Source of the DNA: Acinetobacter lwoffii
GTDB taxonomy: Bacteria; Pseudomonadota; Gammaproteobacteria; Pseudomonadales; Moraxellaceae
Direction of reading: 5' to 3'
Length of the DNA: 64,000 bases
Assembly: GCF_024129435.1 (NCBI RefSeq)
Contig: NZ_JAMXXN010000001.1
Span: 186,001 to 250,000 of the forward strand
The notes under the pieces are model-generated. The model was not told where the DNA came from, did not search any database, and saw nothing but the letters and a program-made list of their open reading frames with translations. Shown here in pieces: positions 38,458 through 47,219 of this stretch (position 1 is its first letter; each line of letters starts with the position of its first letter). The position numbers were made by a program, and so were the translations under genes.

Positions 38458-39975
38458 TTATTTTTCAATAATTGCCGTCACACCTTGACCACCGGCTGCA
38501 CAGATCGACACCAGTACGCGGCCTGAACCTTTCTGGTTAATCAGTTTTGCTGCTGTCGCAATGATACGACCACCAGTTGCTGCAAACGGGTGACCGGCAG
38601 CAAGTGAAGAGCCTTTTACGTTCAGTTTGGCACGGTCAATTGAACCTAAAGGTGCATCCAGACCTAAACGCTCTTTACAGAATTTTGGATCTTCCCAAGC
38701 TTTCAGCGTAGACAATACTTGAGATGCAAAAGCTTCATGAATTTCATAATAGTCGAAGTCTTGCAGTTTCAGACCTGCACGCTCAAGCATGCGTGGTACG
38801 GCATATGCAGGCGCCATCAACAGACCTTCTTTTTTCTCGACAAAATCAACTGCGGCAGTTTCCTGGAAAGTCAGGTAAGCTAGCACTTCATGGCCATTTG
38901 CCTTCGCCCATTCTTCAGAAGCCAATAGCACACAAGAAGCACCATCTGTTAGCGGCGTAGAGTTACCCGCAGTCATGGTACGGGCATCGCCCTTACCAAA
39001 GGCCGGCTTTAATTTCGCCAGTTTTTCAACACTTGAGTCCGCACGCAGGTTATTGTCACGTTGAAGACCCAAGAATGGTGTGATCAGGTCATCAAAGAAA
39101 CCTTCTTCATACGCTGCAGCCATTTTCTGGTGTGAAGATGCAGCAAGTTCATCCTGTGCTTCACGGGAAATTCCCCATTCCAGTGTAGTAATCGCCTGAT
39201 GATCACCCATAGACAGACCTGTACGCGGCTCACCATTTTTTGGTGCATCCATAAGGTCTTTCACATTGATTTTGGTCAGTGCTTTCAGACGGTCTTTTGC
39301 AGTTTTCGCAATGTTTAGCTCAAGTAATGCTTTACGTAAACCGTCACCAAAAGCAATCGGTGCATCAGAAGTCGTATCTACACCACCTGCAATGCCTACT
39401 TCGATTTGACCTAAAGCAATCTTGTTGGCAACAAGAAATGCCGCTTGCAAACCAGTACCACATGCCTGCTGGATGTCATAAGCAGGCGTTTCAGGTGCAA
39501 GGGCAGTATTTAGTACACATTCACGGGTCATATTGAAGTCACGGCTGTGTTTCAGTACTGCACCCGCAACCACTTCACCTAAGCGTTGACCTTGCAGATT
39601 AAAGCGTTCAACTAGGCCGTTCAGGGTTGCTGTAAACATGTCAGTATTGGATGCCGTAAAGTAAGCACCATTAGAACGTGCAAATGGAATGCGGTTACCA
39701 CCGATAATCGCAACGCGGCGAACTGTATTTTGGTTCATGTTTGGTTCCTGTAGAACAGAAGTCTGTGTTGTAGAGATTAAATCTTTTTCAGATGAAGTCG
39801 TATTTTTGGCACGGGCAGGTGTGCTCCGTGTACGCGAGGTTTTAGTCGGACTTTTTTCTGTCCCAGTGGCTGTGTCAGTATTTTTAGTGCTACGCTTGGT
39901 GCGCGTTGATGGTTTTGACACAGTTCCTGTCGCAGAGTTCTCGACTGCTGGATTTTCTTGAGTTGTTTTGCTCAT
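38458..39975 (-). CDS. Acetyl-CoA C-acyltransferase (thiolase) with basic Ser/Thr-rich N-terminal extension
   Basis: A thiolase that forms or cleaves 3-ketoacyl-CoA. The core begins near residue 84 (RRVAIIGGNRIPFARSNG); the acylated Cys lies in QQACGTGLQAA, the His pair in YEIHEAFASQ and GHPFAATGGR, and the second Cys in SICAAGGQG. Ahead of it is a tail of about 79 residues made largely of Thr, Ser, Lys, Arg and Ala. An internal ATG at 39738 has AGGAA 7 bases upstream, better than anything at 39975, so the tail may be absent or present in an alternative product. It is divergent from fabG. Confidence 0.88.
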   Translation of the reverse strand: MSKTTQENPAVENSATGTVSKPSTRTKRSTKNTDTATGTEKSPTKTSRTRSTPARAKNTTSSEKDLISTTQTSVLQEPNMNQNTVRRVAIIGGNRIPFARSNGAYFTASNTDMFTATLNGLVERFNLQGQRLGEVVAGAVLKHSRDFNMTRECVLNTALAPETPAYDIQQACGTGLQAAFLVANKIALGQIEVGIAGGVDTTSDAPIAFGDGLRKALLELNIAKTAKDRLKALTKINVKDLMDAPKNGEPRTGLSMGDHQAITTLEWGISREAQDELAASSHQKMAAAYEEGFFDDLITPFLGLQRDNNLRADSSVEKLAKLKPAFGKGDARTMTAGNSTPLTDGASCVLLASEEWAKANGHEVLAYLTFQETAAVDFVEKKEGLLMAPAYAVPRMLERAGLKLQDFDYYEIHEAFASQVLSTLKAWEDPKFCKERLGLDAPLGSIDRAKLNVKGSSLAAGHPFAATGGRIIATAAKLINQKGSGRVLVSICAAGGQGVTAIIEK

Positions 39976-40215
39976 AAGGCTTTACCAGGCAAATAGATCG
40001 TCTTCTTGGCGCTTACATTAGCATAGAAGAGGATAGGCTGTATTGACTACAATGACATTACAGACTGCGCTCAGGTCAAGTCATCTGCCTATTATCTCAA
40101 GTATGATTGGGCGGAATCTGGCGGATCTATTGAAATATATGTGTCTGGCATCATATTGAAGTTTAAGGGTAACTTTAGATCAACCAAAAATTAATTTGTA
40201 TGAGAGATAATAAAC
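39976..40215. promoter_or_regulatory. Divergent promoter region of the thiolase and fabG genes
   Basis: 240 bases separate the two divergent genes, so both promoters must lie here. The part near fabG is AT-rich (40140-40200) with GAGAGATAATA just before the ATG as a weak SD. I cannot name a regulator site with confidence. Confidence 0.4.
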
Positions 40216-41607
40216 ATGACTGATCAGTACCAAACTTTTGCAAAATCTCCTATTGGTAAATTTGTCATTAAAAATTTGGGTTTGCCATCCCCAACTTCTT
40301 TAGACCGTTTTGAGTCTGCTACGCCGGTGGTAAAAGGCGCAGTATTATTGGGCGCAGCACCAGCAAGTCCATTGACGGGTGCTATTGCTCAGGTTCTGGC
40401 AAATATTCATGCCAACAGCTATGCAGGTAATAATGCTGAGTTGCAACAGGCGGCTGCAGCATCTGGGCTGAATCTGGGTGCATTTAACCCGGGCGATAAA
40501 GAATCAAAATTCAAGGTCGTTATTTTTGATGCTTCAGGGATCGAAAATTCAGAACAGTTAAAATCACTTTATGATTTCTTTAACCCGATTGCGCGTCAAA
40601 TCCAAAGTTCTGGCCGTGTCGTGATTGTAGGGACTACGCCTGAAACTGCTAAATCAGTCAGTCAGTCAATCGCTCAACGTGCACTGGAAGGTTTTGTAAA
40701 ATCTGTTGGTAAAGAGTTTAAAAAGGGAATTGCAGCGAACCTGATCTATGTAGATGCGGGTGCTGAAGCAAATCTTGAATCTGCATTACGTTTTGCGGTC
40801 TCTCCACGTTCTGCTTATGTTTCTGGTCAGGTGATCCGTGTTTCACCTGCTGAAAAAGTAGACGTAGACTGGACCAAGCCATTAGCGGGTAAAACTGCGG
40901 TTGTGACAGGCGCAAGCCGTGGTATTGGTGAAGCGATTGCCCATGTATTGGCCCGTGATGGTGCACATGTCATCTGTCTGGATGTTCCACAACAGCAGGC
41001 TGACCTTGATCGTGTAGCTAGTGAGATCGGCGGCTCTACCTTGGCTATTGATATTACAGCTGCAGATGCAGGTGAAAAGATCAAGGCAGCGGCAGCTGAG
41101 CATGGTGGCTTAGACATCATTGTGCACAATGCCGGAATTACTCGTGACAAGACCTTGGCCAATATGAAGCCTGAACTGTGGGATCTGGTGATTAACATCA
41201 ACCTGTCGGCAATTGAACGCGTGAATGATTATTTAATCTCCAACGATGGTCTAAATGCCAATGGTCGTATTATCTGTGTATCCTCAATTTCTGGGATTGC
41301 AGGAAACCTGGGTCAAACCAATTATGCAGCATCTAAAGCCGGGGTGATTGGTGTAGTAAAATTCACAGCACCGACATTAAAAAATGGTATAACGATTAAT
41401 GCCGTTGCACCGGGCTTTATCGAGACTCAGATGACGGCTGCGATTCCATTTGCGATCCGTGAAGCAGGCCGCCGTATGAATTCGATGAGTCAGGGCGGTC
41501 TACCTGTTGATGTTGCAGAAACGATTGCAATGTTTGCTGCTACTGCATCAACAGGTTTAAATGGCAATGTGGTACGTGTATGTGGTCAAAGTCTGTTAGG
41601 GGCTTAA
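40216..41607 (+). CDS. fabG: 3-oxoacyl-ACP/CoA reductase, large two-domain FabG
   Basis: A short-chain dehydrogenase of 463 residues, about twice the usual FabG length. The N-terminal 210 residues form a degenerate Rossmann-like domain, as in HMwFabG (FabG4-type) enzymes; the C-terminal domain has TGASRGIGEA, HNAGITRD, Ser in VSSISGIAG and YAASK, the complete catalytic Ser-Tyr-Lys set. FabG4-type enzymes reduce 3-oxoacyl-CoA with NADH. It is followed by a MaoC hydratase and divergent from a thiolase, so the three enzymes could run a reductive or beta-oxidation-like acyl-CoA cycle. Confidence 0.92.
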   Translation: MTDQYQTFAKSPIGKFVIKNLGLPSPTSLDRFESATPVVKGAVLLGAAPASPLTGAIAQVLANIHANSYAGNNAELQQAAAASGLNLGAFNPGDKESKFKVVIFDASGIENSEQLKSLYDFFNPIARQIQSSGRVVIVGTTPETAKSVSQSIAQRALEGFVKSVGKEFKKGIAANLIYVDAGAEANLESALRFAVSPRSAYVSGQVIRVSPAEKVDVDWTKPLAGKTAVVTGASRGIGEAIAHVLARDGAHVICLDVPQQQADLDRVASEIGGSTLAIDITAADAGEKIKAAAAEHGGLDIIVHNAGITRDKTLANMKPELWDLVININLSAIERVNDYLISNDGLNANGRIICVSSISGIAGNLGQTNYAASKAGVIGVVKFTAPTLKNGITINAVAPGFIETQMTAAIPFAIREAGRRMNSMSQGGLPVDVAETIAMFAATASTGLNGNVVRVCGQSLLGA

Positions 41608-41640
41608 AGCATCAAGTCCTTTCTTGCAGTTTAATTAAAG

Positions 41641-41725
41641 CTCAGGGAGAGGATTTAGGAGAGGGAGACTAGGGGCCTTTTTTTAGTCCTCTCTCTAACT
41701 CTCTCCCAAAGGGAGAGAGAACTCC
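41641..41725. repeat. REP-like imperfect palindromic element
   Basis: A purine-rich arm (GGGAGAGGATTTAGGAGAGG at 41645-41664) is matched by the pyrimidine-rich CCTCTCTCTAACTCTCTCCC (41688-41707) as an imperfect inverted repeat; a second small palindrome, CTCTCCC-AAA-GGGAGAG, is at 41701-41717. It lies between fabG and the MaoC gene. The pattern is that of dispersed intergenic palindromes; only one copy occurs in this window. Confidence 0.6.
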
Positions 41726-41764
41726 ACTCATATATAAATGAAAAGAATATTTTAAAGGTTCAGT

Positions 41765-42619
41765 ATGAATACGCGCCATTTTAGTCAACTTCCAAAACCT
41801 TATTTAGCCTATCCAAAAGTGATTCAAGGCTTGATTTTTAAAAAGCCGAAAGCTGAAAAAGTTCTACCGCAAGTTGAATATGTGGTGGATTCATTCAAGG
41901 TCGATCAAAAACATTTGAAAGCTTATAATGAAGTCTGCGGCTTTAAAAATAATGGCTATATACCAGCGATTTATCTGACGGTTCTTTCACAAAGCCTGCA
42001 AATGCACATGATGACTTCAGAAGCATTTCCATTTCCGATCTTGGGCTTGGTACATATCCGTAACCAAGTGAAGCAATACCGTAAAATCGGCGTCAATGAA
42101 ACCTTGACCCTATCATGCAAATTTGGCGAATTGCAGCCGCACGATAAAGGCGTGCAGTTTGATTTCATTACTACAGTCAAAGTGGGAGGCGAGGTCGTAG
42201 TTGAAGCATTGACGACTTATCTGTCACGTCAAAAGACCAATGCTAAAGCTGCTGCAAAACCTGCAGAAAGCCAAGCGCCAGAATATATACTCAATAATGA
42301 ATGGAACATCTCGGAGAATACTGGTCGTCGTTATGCCATGACCTCAGGCGACTTTAACTTGATCCATATTCATGCAGTCACAGCGAAAGCTTTTGGTTTT
42401 AAACAGGCAATTGCACATGGTATGTGGAGCAAAGCCAAAGCACTGGCGAATCTGTCATTGCCAGATGCTTATGAAGTTGATGTCTGGTTCAAGTTGCCGA
42501 TGTACTTGCCATCTAAAGTTGAGTTCCTGACCGCGCAGGCAGCGAATGATACAGATTTCCTGATTCGAAACAGTAAGAATCAAAAACCACATGTCACCGG
42601 TCATATCAAAGCAATTTAA
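41765..42619 (+). CDS. MaoC/hot-dog family dehydratase
   Basis: A 284-residue double hot-dog protein. The C-terminal half has the R-hydratase motif SGDFNLIHIHAVTAKAFGF (Asp and His catalytic, as in MaoC), then IAHGMW. The N-terminal half is a degenerate hot-dog, as in related (R)-specific enoyl-CoA hydratases. Position after the large FabG and near the thiolase points to acyl-CoA chain metabolism. A REP-like palindrome separates it from fabG, but the strand and spacing still allow one transcript. Confidence 0.88.
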   Translation: MNTRHFSQLPKPYLAYPKVIQGLIFKKPKAEKVLPQVEYVVDSFKVDQKHLKAYNEVCGFKNNGYIPAIYLTVLSQSLQMHMMTSEAFPFPILGLVHIRNQVKQYRKIGVNETLTLSCKFGELQPHDKGVQFDFITTVKVGGEVVVEALTTYLSRQKTNAKAAAKPAESQAPEYILNNEWNISENTGRRYAMTSGDFNLIHIHAVTAKAFGFKQAIAHGMWSKAKALANLSLPDAYEVDVWFKLPMYLPSKVEFLTAQAANDTDFLIRNSKNQKPHVTGHIKAI

Positions 42620-42629
42620 ATCTGAATCA

Positions 42630-42657
42630 AAAGCCTAAATCTGATTTAGGCTTTTTC
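42630..42657 (+). terminator. Terminator after the MaoC gene
   Basis: AAAGCCTAAAT-CTG-ATTTAGGCTTT, then a T-rich run. The next gene starts 20 bases on. Confidence 0.85.
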
Positions 42658-42678
42658 ATTTTAAGGGATCAATATTCT

Positions 42679-43944
42679 ATGGATAGAATGATGCAGCCAA
42701 TTAAAGATTATCTGTTTGCTGATCAGCACAATTATCAGGGTAATGTCGATGAGCGTTTTAGCGATCTTGCCCGTCAGTTTAGCCGTTTGCAGGATGCGCG
42801 TACCGAACAGGGTGGTGCTGCACTGGTAGTGTATTTTGAGGGACAAAAGGTCGTCGATATTTATACCGGTAAAAAGTCTTTAACTGAAAACTGGCAACCC
42901 GATACCATGTCACTGTGTTATTCCACTGGCAAAGGTGTGCTGGCGACTTTGGCGCACATTCTGGTGAGTCAAGGTTATCTGGATTATGACCGACCGGTTG
43001 CAGAATACTGGCCTGAATTTGCGCAAAAGGGTAAAGAAAATATTACTCTGGCGCATATGCTCAGTCATCAAAGTGGATTGTTTGATATCCGTAATATCAT
43101 TGATGATGCCACTGAAATGGCCGACTGGTCGCATATGCTGGACCGGATTGCGGGGGCTGAACCACGATTCCAGGTTGCAACAGATGCAGCTTATCAACCT
43201 TTGACTTTTGGTTGGCAGGTCGGTGGGGCATTAGAAAAAGCGACTGGTAAAAAACTGGGTGCACTGATGCAGGAATATCTGGTACAGCCACTACAGTTAA
43301 ATGGCGCTTATTTTAGCGTACCGACGAATGAGTTAGCTCGGGTAGCGCTGCCCATTTTAAAGCCTAAAGCAGCCAAGTCTCAAACACAGACTGCGAAAAA
43401 AACTACACCAAGAAAGCCGAACCTGATGGAGCGAGCCTTGGTCTTTAGCGGGCAGGATCCTCAGGATTTTCAGGATGCCATGATTCCCAAAGGCATGAAG
43501 AAATTTAGTTTCTTTAGTGAACGGGGGCTACAAGCGATTATTCCCTCCGCCAATGGTGTCTTTACTGCAGAGAGTCTGGCAAAAATCTATACCATGCTGG
43601 CGAATCATGGTGAATGGCAAGGTCAGCAACTGATTTCGCCTGAGGTGTTCCAGCGACTTAGTCAGATGCAATACAAAACACGAGATCGGGTCATGCCTTT
43701 ACCGATGCACTGGCGTTTGGGTTATCACCGTGTTCTCACTTTAGGAAAAGCCTCTAAAGGTTTTGGTCATATGGGGTTTAATGGCTCTGGTGCCTGGTGC
43801 GATCCTGAGCGGAATTTAAGTTTTGCCTATACCCATAATTTCCCGACAGGTTCATTAACCGGAGATTATCGTCTTTGGGGCCTGACGCAGGAAACATTGC
43901 GCTGTGCGGATGCGGTACTGACCGGCCGCAAAGGCTGGCGCTAG
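42679..43944 (+). CDS. Serine hydrolase of the beta-lactamase/EstB family
   Basis: A 421-residue protein of the class C beta-lactamase/DD-peptidase fold. The S-x-x-K motif is S82-TGK-85 in CYSTGKGVLA; a Tyr motif lies in YQPLTFGWQ near residue 174, and the C-terminal HMGFNGSG replaces the KTG box, as in EstB-type carboxylesterases. There is no signal peptide, so it is probably cytoplasmic and an esterase rather than an antibiotic-hydrolysing enzyme. Its own terminator-to-ATG spacing is 20 bases. Confidence 0.82.
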   Translation: MDRMMQPIKDYLFADQHNYQGNVDERFSDLARQFSRLQDARTEQGGAALVVYFEGQKVVDIYTGKKSLTENWQPDTMSLCYSTGKGVLATLAHILVSQGYLDYDRPVAEYWPEFAQKGKENITLAHMLSHQSGLFDIRNIIDDATEMADWSHMLDRIAGAEPRFQVATDAAYQPLTFGWQVGGALEKATGKKLGALMQEYLVQPLQLNGAYFSVPTNELARVALPILKPKAAKSQTQTAKKTTPRKPNLMERALVFSGQDPQDFQDAMIPKGMKKFSFFSERGLQAIIPSANGVFTAESLAKIYTMLANHGEWQGQQLISPEVFQRLSQMQYKTRDRVMPLPMHWRLGYHRVLTLGKASKGFGHMGFNGSGAWCDPERNLSFAYTHNFPTGSLTGDYRLWGLTQETLRCADAVLTGRKGWR

Positions 43945-44022
43945 TTATCCCTGATTTGGGAGTTTAGCCCATCAGACAAATATGTTATTTTGTCGCGCAG
44001 TCCATGGCTATGGTGTGAAGTA

Positions 44023-44466
44023 ATGAAAAAAGTGCTGGTGATTCCACTGGTCGCAAGCAGTGCGTTGTTCGGATGTCAGGAGCCGAATCAGCCGGCTGCA
44101 AAAACGGTGATGGAAGCCAAAGCTCAGATTCCTGCCTGGGTCGGGAATTATCAAGGTACAACGCCATGTATGGGATGCTTTTCAAGTTGTGAAGACTGTC
44201 CAGGCATGGCAGTGGCCTTGACTTTGAATGAAGATCAGACCTTTACTTTACAGCGTGAAAGTTTAAGTGGTCATAATGAAATTGAAACGATGAGCGGGAA
44301 TATTCGGTTTCAGGATGAATCACAACAAAAGATTGAATTGCTGAATGTCGATACCCGGAATCTACTCTATGTCGATCTGAAAAAGCATGTTCTGGAAATT
44401 CGTGAAGATCAAACAGGCAAACGCTACCAGATGCAAAGTGACTTTATCCTGTTTGAATTGGTCTAA
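44023..44466 (+). CDS. Small NlpE-like lipoprotein
   Basis: A 147-residue putative lipoprotein: hydrophobic signal then LFGC (Cys18). The mature part has YQGTTPCMGCFSSCEDC, recalling the NlpE N-terminal domain pattern YxGxxPCADC, with a doubled Cys-x2-Cys set, followed by beta strands. NlpE in E. coli senses copper or surface contact and signals to Cpx; a similar role is inference. The frame opens at 43990, but the ATG at 44023 gives the correct signal peptide. Confidence 0.72.
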   Translation: MKKVLVIPLVASSALFGCQEPNQPAAKTVMEAKAQIPAWVGNYQGTTPCMGCFSSCEDCPGMAVALTLNEDQTFTLQRESLSGHNEIETMSGNIRFQDESQQKIELLNVDTRNLLYVDLKKHVLEIREDQTGKRYQMQSDFILFELV

Positions 44467-44489
44467 TTTTAAAAAAGTATTTGTTTTAT

Positions 44490-44533
44490 ATCCCTTTTTC
44501 AATGATTTTGATCAAGGGATTTTTATTTTTTAT
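44490..44533 (+). terminator. Terminator after the NlpE-like gene
   Basis: ATCCCTT (44490-44496) and AAGGGAT (44514-44520) flank an AT-rich loop and are followed by a long T run. Confidence 0.75.
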
Positions 44534-44599
44534 AAACCGACATTCATTTCACTATTTCATAAAAAAACAGTATGCTTAGACCTGTAAAAAGGAGCATAC

Positions 44600-46732
44600 A
44601 TGTATCAAGTACTTGCGCGAAAATACCGTCCTCGTAATTTCAATGAATTGGTGGGGCAAAACCATGTATCACGTGCTTTAACCAGCGCGCTCGAACGTGG
44701 CCGTTTGCATCATGCCTATTTGTTTACAGGAACGCGTGGTGTCGGAAAAACCACGATTGCACGTATTTTGGCGAAGTGCTTGAACTGCGAAACCGGTATT
44801 ACTTCGACCCCATGTGAAGTGTGTGCAACCTGTACCGCAGTCAATGAAGGTCGTTTTATTGACCTGATTGAAATTGATGCGGCGTCACGCACCAAGGTGG
44901 AAGATACACGTGAGTTGCTCGACAATGTGCCTTATGCACCGACTCAAGGTCGCTTTAAAGTCTACCTGATCGATGAAGTGCACATGCTCTCCACGCATTC
45001 TTTCAATGCGCTGTTAAAGACGCTGGAAGAACCGCCAGAACATGTCAAATTCCTATTTGCAACCACCGATCCGCAAAAACTACCCATTACCGTAATTTCT
45101 CGCTGTCTGCAATTTACTTTGCGTCCATTGGCAGTCGATGAAATTACTGAACATCTAGGCCATATTCTTAGCAAAGAAAGCATTCAGTCTGATCAGGATG
45201 CCATCTGGCAGATTGCTGAATCTGCGCAAGGTTCATTACGTGATGCCTTGTCGTTGACCGATCAGGCGATTGCCTATGGTCAAGGAGCGATTCAGCATCA
45301 GGATGTCAAAGACATGCTGGGTCTGATTGACCGCACTATTATTTATGACCTGATTCTGGCGATTCACCAGAACCAGAAAGCACGTGTTAGCGAGTTATTA
45401 TTGCAGTTCCGCCAGCAGGCTCTGGATGTATCGTTGGTGCTCGACCAGCTGATTTCGACATTGCATGAACTGGCTTTATTGCAGTACCTGCCAGATCTGA
45501 GCCTGAAATACAGTGCAGAGATCAATCAAAAGATCATGCAATTATCGGCTATAATTTCAGCACAAGACCTGCAACTCTATTATCAGATTGCCTGTAAGGG
45601 GCGTGCCGATTTACAGCTTGCAGTTACGCAGGAACAAGGTTTTGAGATGACGGTGCTACGTTTATTGGCTTTCCGTCCCTTACAGCCAAGCGAAATTCCG
45701 GTGATGCAGGAGACTGCACCGCAACAGGCAGCAACCAGTACAACACGTCTACAGCAGCCCGTTCAGACACAACTTCAATCTGAGTCCGTAGAAACACAAT
45801 CATTTGAAGCGGAGCCTGTATTTGATGATTTTTCTCTGGACGATGAGACAGATGAGGAGATTGATTTCGCATCAGCGTCTGAACCTTCTTCGGATGATTT
45901 TTTGGATGAAGACGAGCCAACCAGCATCACTGAGCCTGAATCTGTCCAGCCCGTAGTAATTCAGACCACCATTGAAGAAGTGCAGTCTAGTGATCAAATT
46001 ATTTTTGATCCAAATGATGACAAAGGCTTATTTGGTTTTGATGAAATCGAGAGTACGCCAGAAGCACCTGCTACCAGCAACAGTTCGGATGATTTCCTGC
46101 TTGAAGAGTTTATTCCTGCAGATGCTGTCATCCCTACCGAGCCAGCACAAGACAGTATGCCTGCTGATGAGGAATTTAGTCTTGCTGCACCGGAATTGGA
46201 ACTTTCACAGGATTCGATTGCTCAACCTGCTCTTGAAAACACAGCTCCGGTTCAGCCAGTTGCACAGACAGCTTTGCTGGAAGATATTTCCCAAGATGTA
46301 AATACGCAGAATCTGATGCCACAGGATATTTTAAAAATACCTGAGCAAACCTTAGAAGGCGAGTGGAGCGTAGAAAAATGGGAATACTGGTTCCGTAATA
46401 GCCAGCTTTCTCCGGCAGTACAGGAACTGGCGCAGTATGGCGTCATGACTGGCCAGATGAATGGCGAATCCGTTTTCCATATTCCTGAACAGTACCAGCA
46501 GTTGTTGACCCAGTTGCAACATCATCTGGAAGCTGCTTTGCAACAGCAATGGCCGCAAACCAATTTCCAGGTGAAATTTGAAAATGTGGATCAGTTAACG
46601 CCCTATACCATGCAGCATCAGCGTAAGGTACGTGCCTTTAAACGTGCCGAAGAACTGTTACATGTTGAACCGGCAGTACGCGATCTGTTACAGCAGTTTG
46701 ATGGTGAACTGCAAAATATTCAGCTGAAATAG
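44600..46732 (+). CDS. dnaX: DNA polymerase III subunits gamma and tau
   Basis: Clamp-loader ATPase of the replisome. Walker A GTRGVGKT is at 44-51; the zinc Cys set follows (Cys60, 63, 72, 75 and 78); Walker B is VYLIDEVHML near residue 122; sensor 1 is LFATTDPQKLP. Residues about 365-590 are an acidic, Gln-rich linker, and the C-terminal 120 residues are the tau polymerase-binding domain. I saw no A-AAA-AAG slip site in the linker, so a frameshifted gamma form is not evident. AAGGAG precedes the ATG. No ybaB-recR follows, unlike E. coli. Confidence 0.96.
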   Translation: MYQVLARKYRPRNFNELVGQNHVSRALTSALERGRLHHAYLFTGTRGVGKTTIARILAKCLNCETGITSTPCEVCATCTAVNEGRFIDLIEIDAASRTKVEDTRELLDNVPYAPTQGRFKVYLIDEVHMLSTHSFNALLKTLEEPPEHVKFLFATTDPQKLPITVISRCLQFTLRPLAVDEITEHLGHILSKESIQSDQDAIWQIAESAQGSLRDALSLTDQAIAYGQGAIQHQDVKDMLGLIDRTIIYDLILAIHQNQKARVSELLLQFRQQALDVSLVLDQLISTLHELALLQYLPDLSLKYSAEINQKIMQLSAIISAQDLQLYYQIACKGRADLQLAVTQEQGFEMTVLRLLAFRPLQPSEIPVMQETAPQQAATSTTRLQQPVQTQLQSESVETQSFEAEPVFDDFSLDDETDEEIDFASASEPSSDDFLDEDEPTSITEPESVQPVVIQTTIEEVQSSDQIIFDPNDDKGLFGFDEIESTPEAPATSNSSDDFLLEEFIPADAVIPTEPAQDSMPADEEFSLAAPELELSQDSIAQPALENTAPVQPVAQTALLEDISQDVNTQNLMPQDILKIPEQTLEGEWSVEKWEYWFRNSQLSPAVQELAQYGVMTGQMNGESVFHIPEQYQQLLTQLQHHLEAALQQQWPQTNFQVKFENVDQLTPYTMQHQRKVRAFKRAEELLHVEPAVRDLLQQFDGELQNIQLK

Positions 46733-46740
46733 GCTGGATG

Positions 46741-47175
46741 TTAAGTCACAACAAATCGAGATAAAGCATCCCGCATTTCGACTGGAATCGGGGTGCTTTT
46801 TCGTGTTTCACGGTCAACAAATACATGGACAAAATTGCCTTGCGCAGCGGCTGTATCTGAGTTGCGTTTAAAAATAGCCAGATCATAGCTGAGCGATGAA
46901 TTTCCCATGCTTTCAATGGCCACGCCCACTTCAATAATTTCCGGATAAGACAGTTCCTGATTGAACTGACAGTTGGAGCTGACCACCAGCCCAATCATCG
47001 GGGAATATTTAGGATCAAAATCAGCCTCCTGAATCAGTAGAGCATTGGCTGCGGTATCAAAATAACTGTAATAAGTCACATTATTGACATGGCCGTACAG
47101 ATCATTGTCTGCCCATCGAGTTTGAATGGGCAGGAAAAATGTATAGTGTTCGCGCTGTTTGATGGTGGCTTTCAT
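46741..47175 (-). CDS. Acyl-CoA thioesterase, 4-hydroxybenzoyl-CoA thioesterase family
   Basis: A single hot-dog domain of 144 residues. The N-terminal TRWADNDLYGHVNNVTYYSYFD contains the catalytic Asp of the 4HBT branch (D in ADNDLYGHVNN). Family members hydrolyse short to medium acyl-CoA. The frame begins with GTG at 47178, immediately before the ATG at 47175. It is convergent with dnaX with an 8-base gap and 44 bases downstream of an alcohol dehydrogenase on the same strand, so the two may be co-transcribed. Confidence 0.87.
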   Translation of the reverse strand: MKATIKQREHYTFFLPIQTRWADNDLYGHVNNVTYYSYFDTAANALLIQEADFDPKYSPMIGLVVSSNCQFNQELSYPEIIEVGVAIESMGNSSLSYDLAIFKRNSDTAAAQGNFVHVFVDRETRKSTPIPVEMRDALSRFVVT

Positions 47176-47219
47176 CACTATTCAGTCCTCAGCTAGATAA
47201 GGCTTAGGTGGAAATTGAT

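Noticed and set aside
44600..46732. Programmed frameshift site for the gamma form in dnaX
   Set aside because: No A-AAA-AAG heptamer was seen in the linker region.
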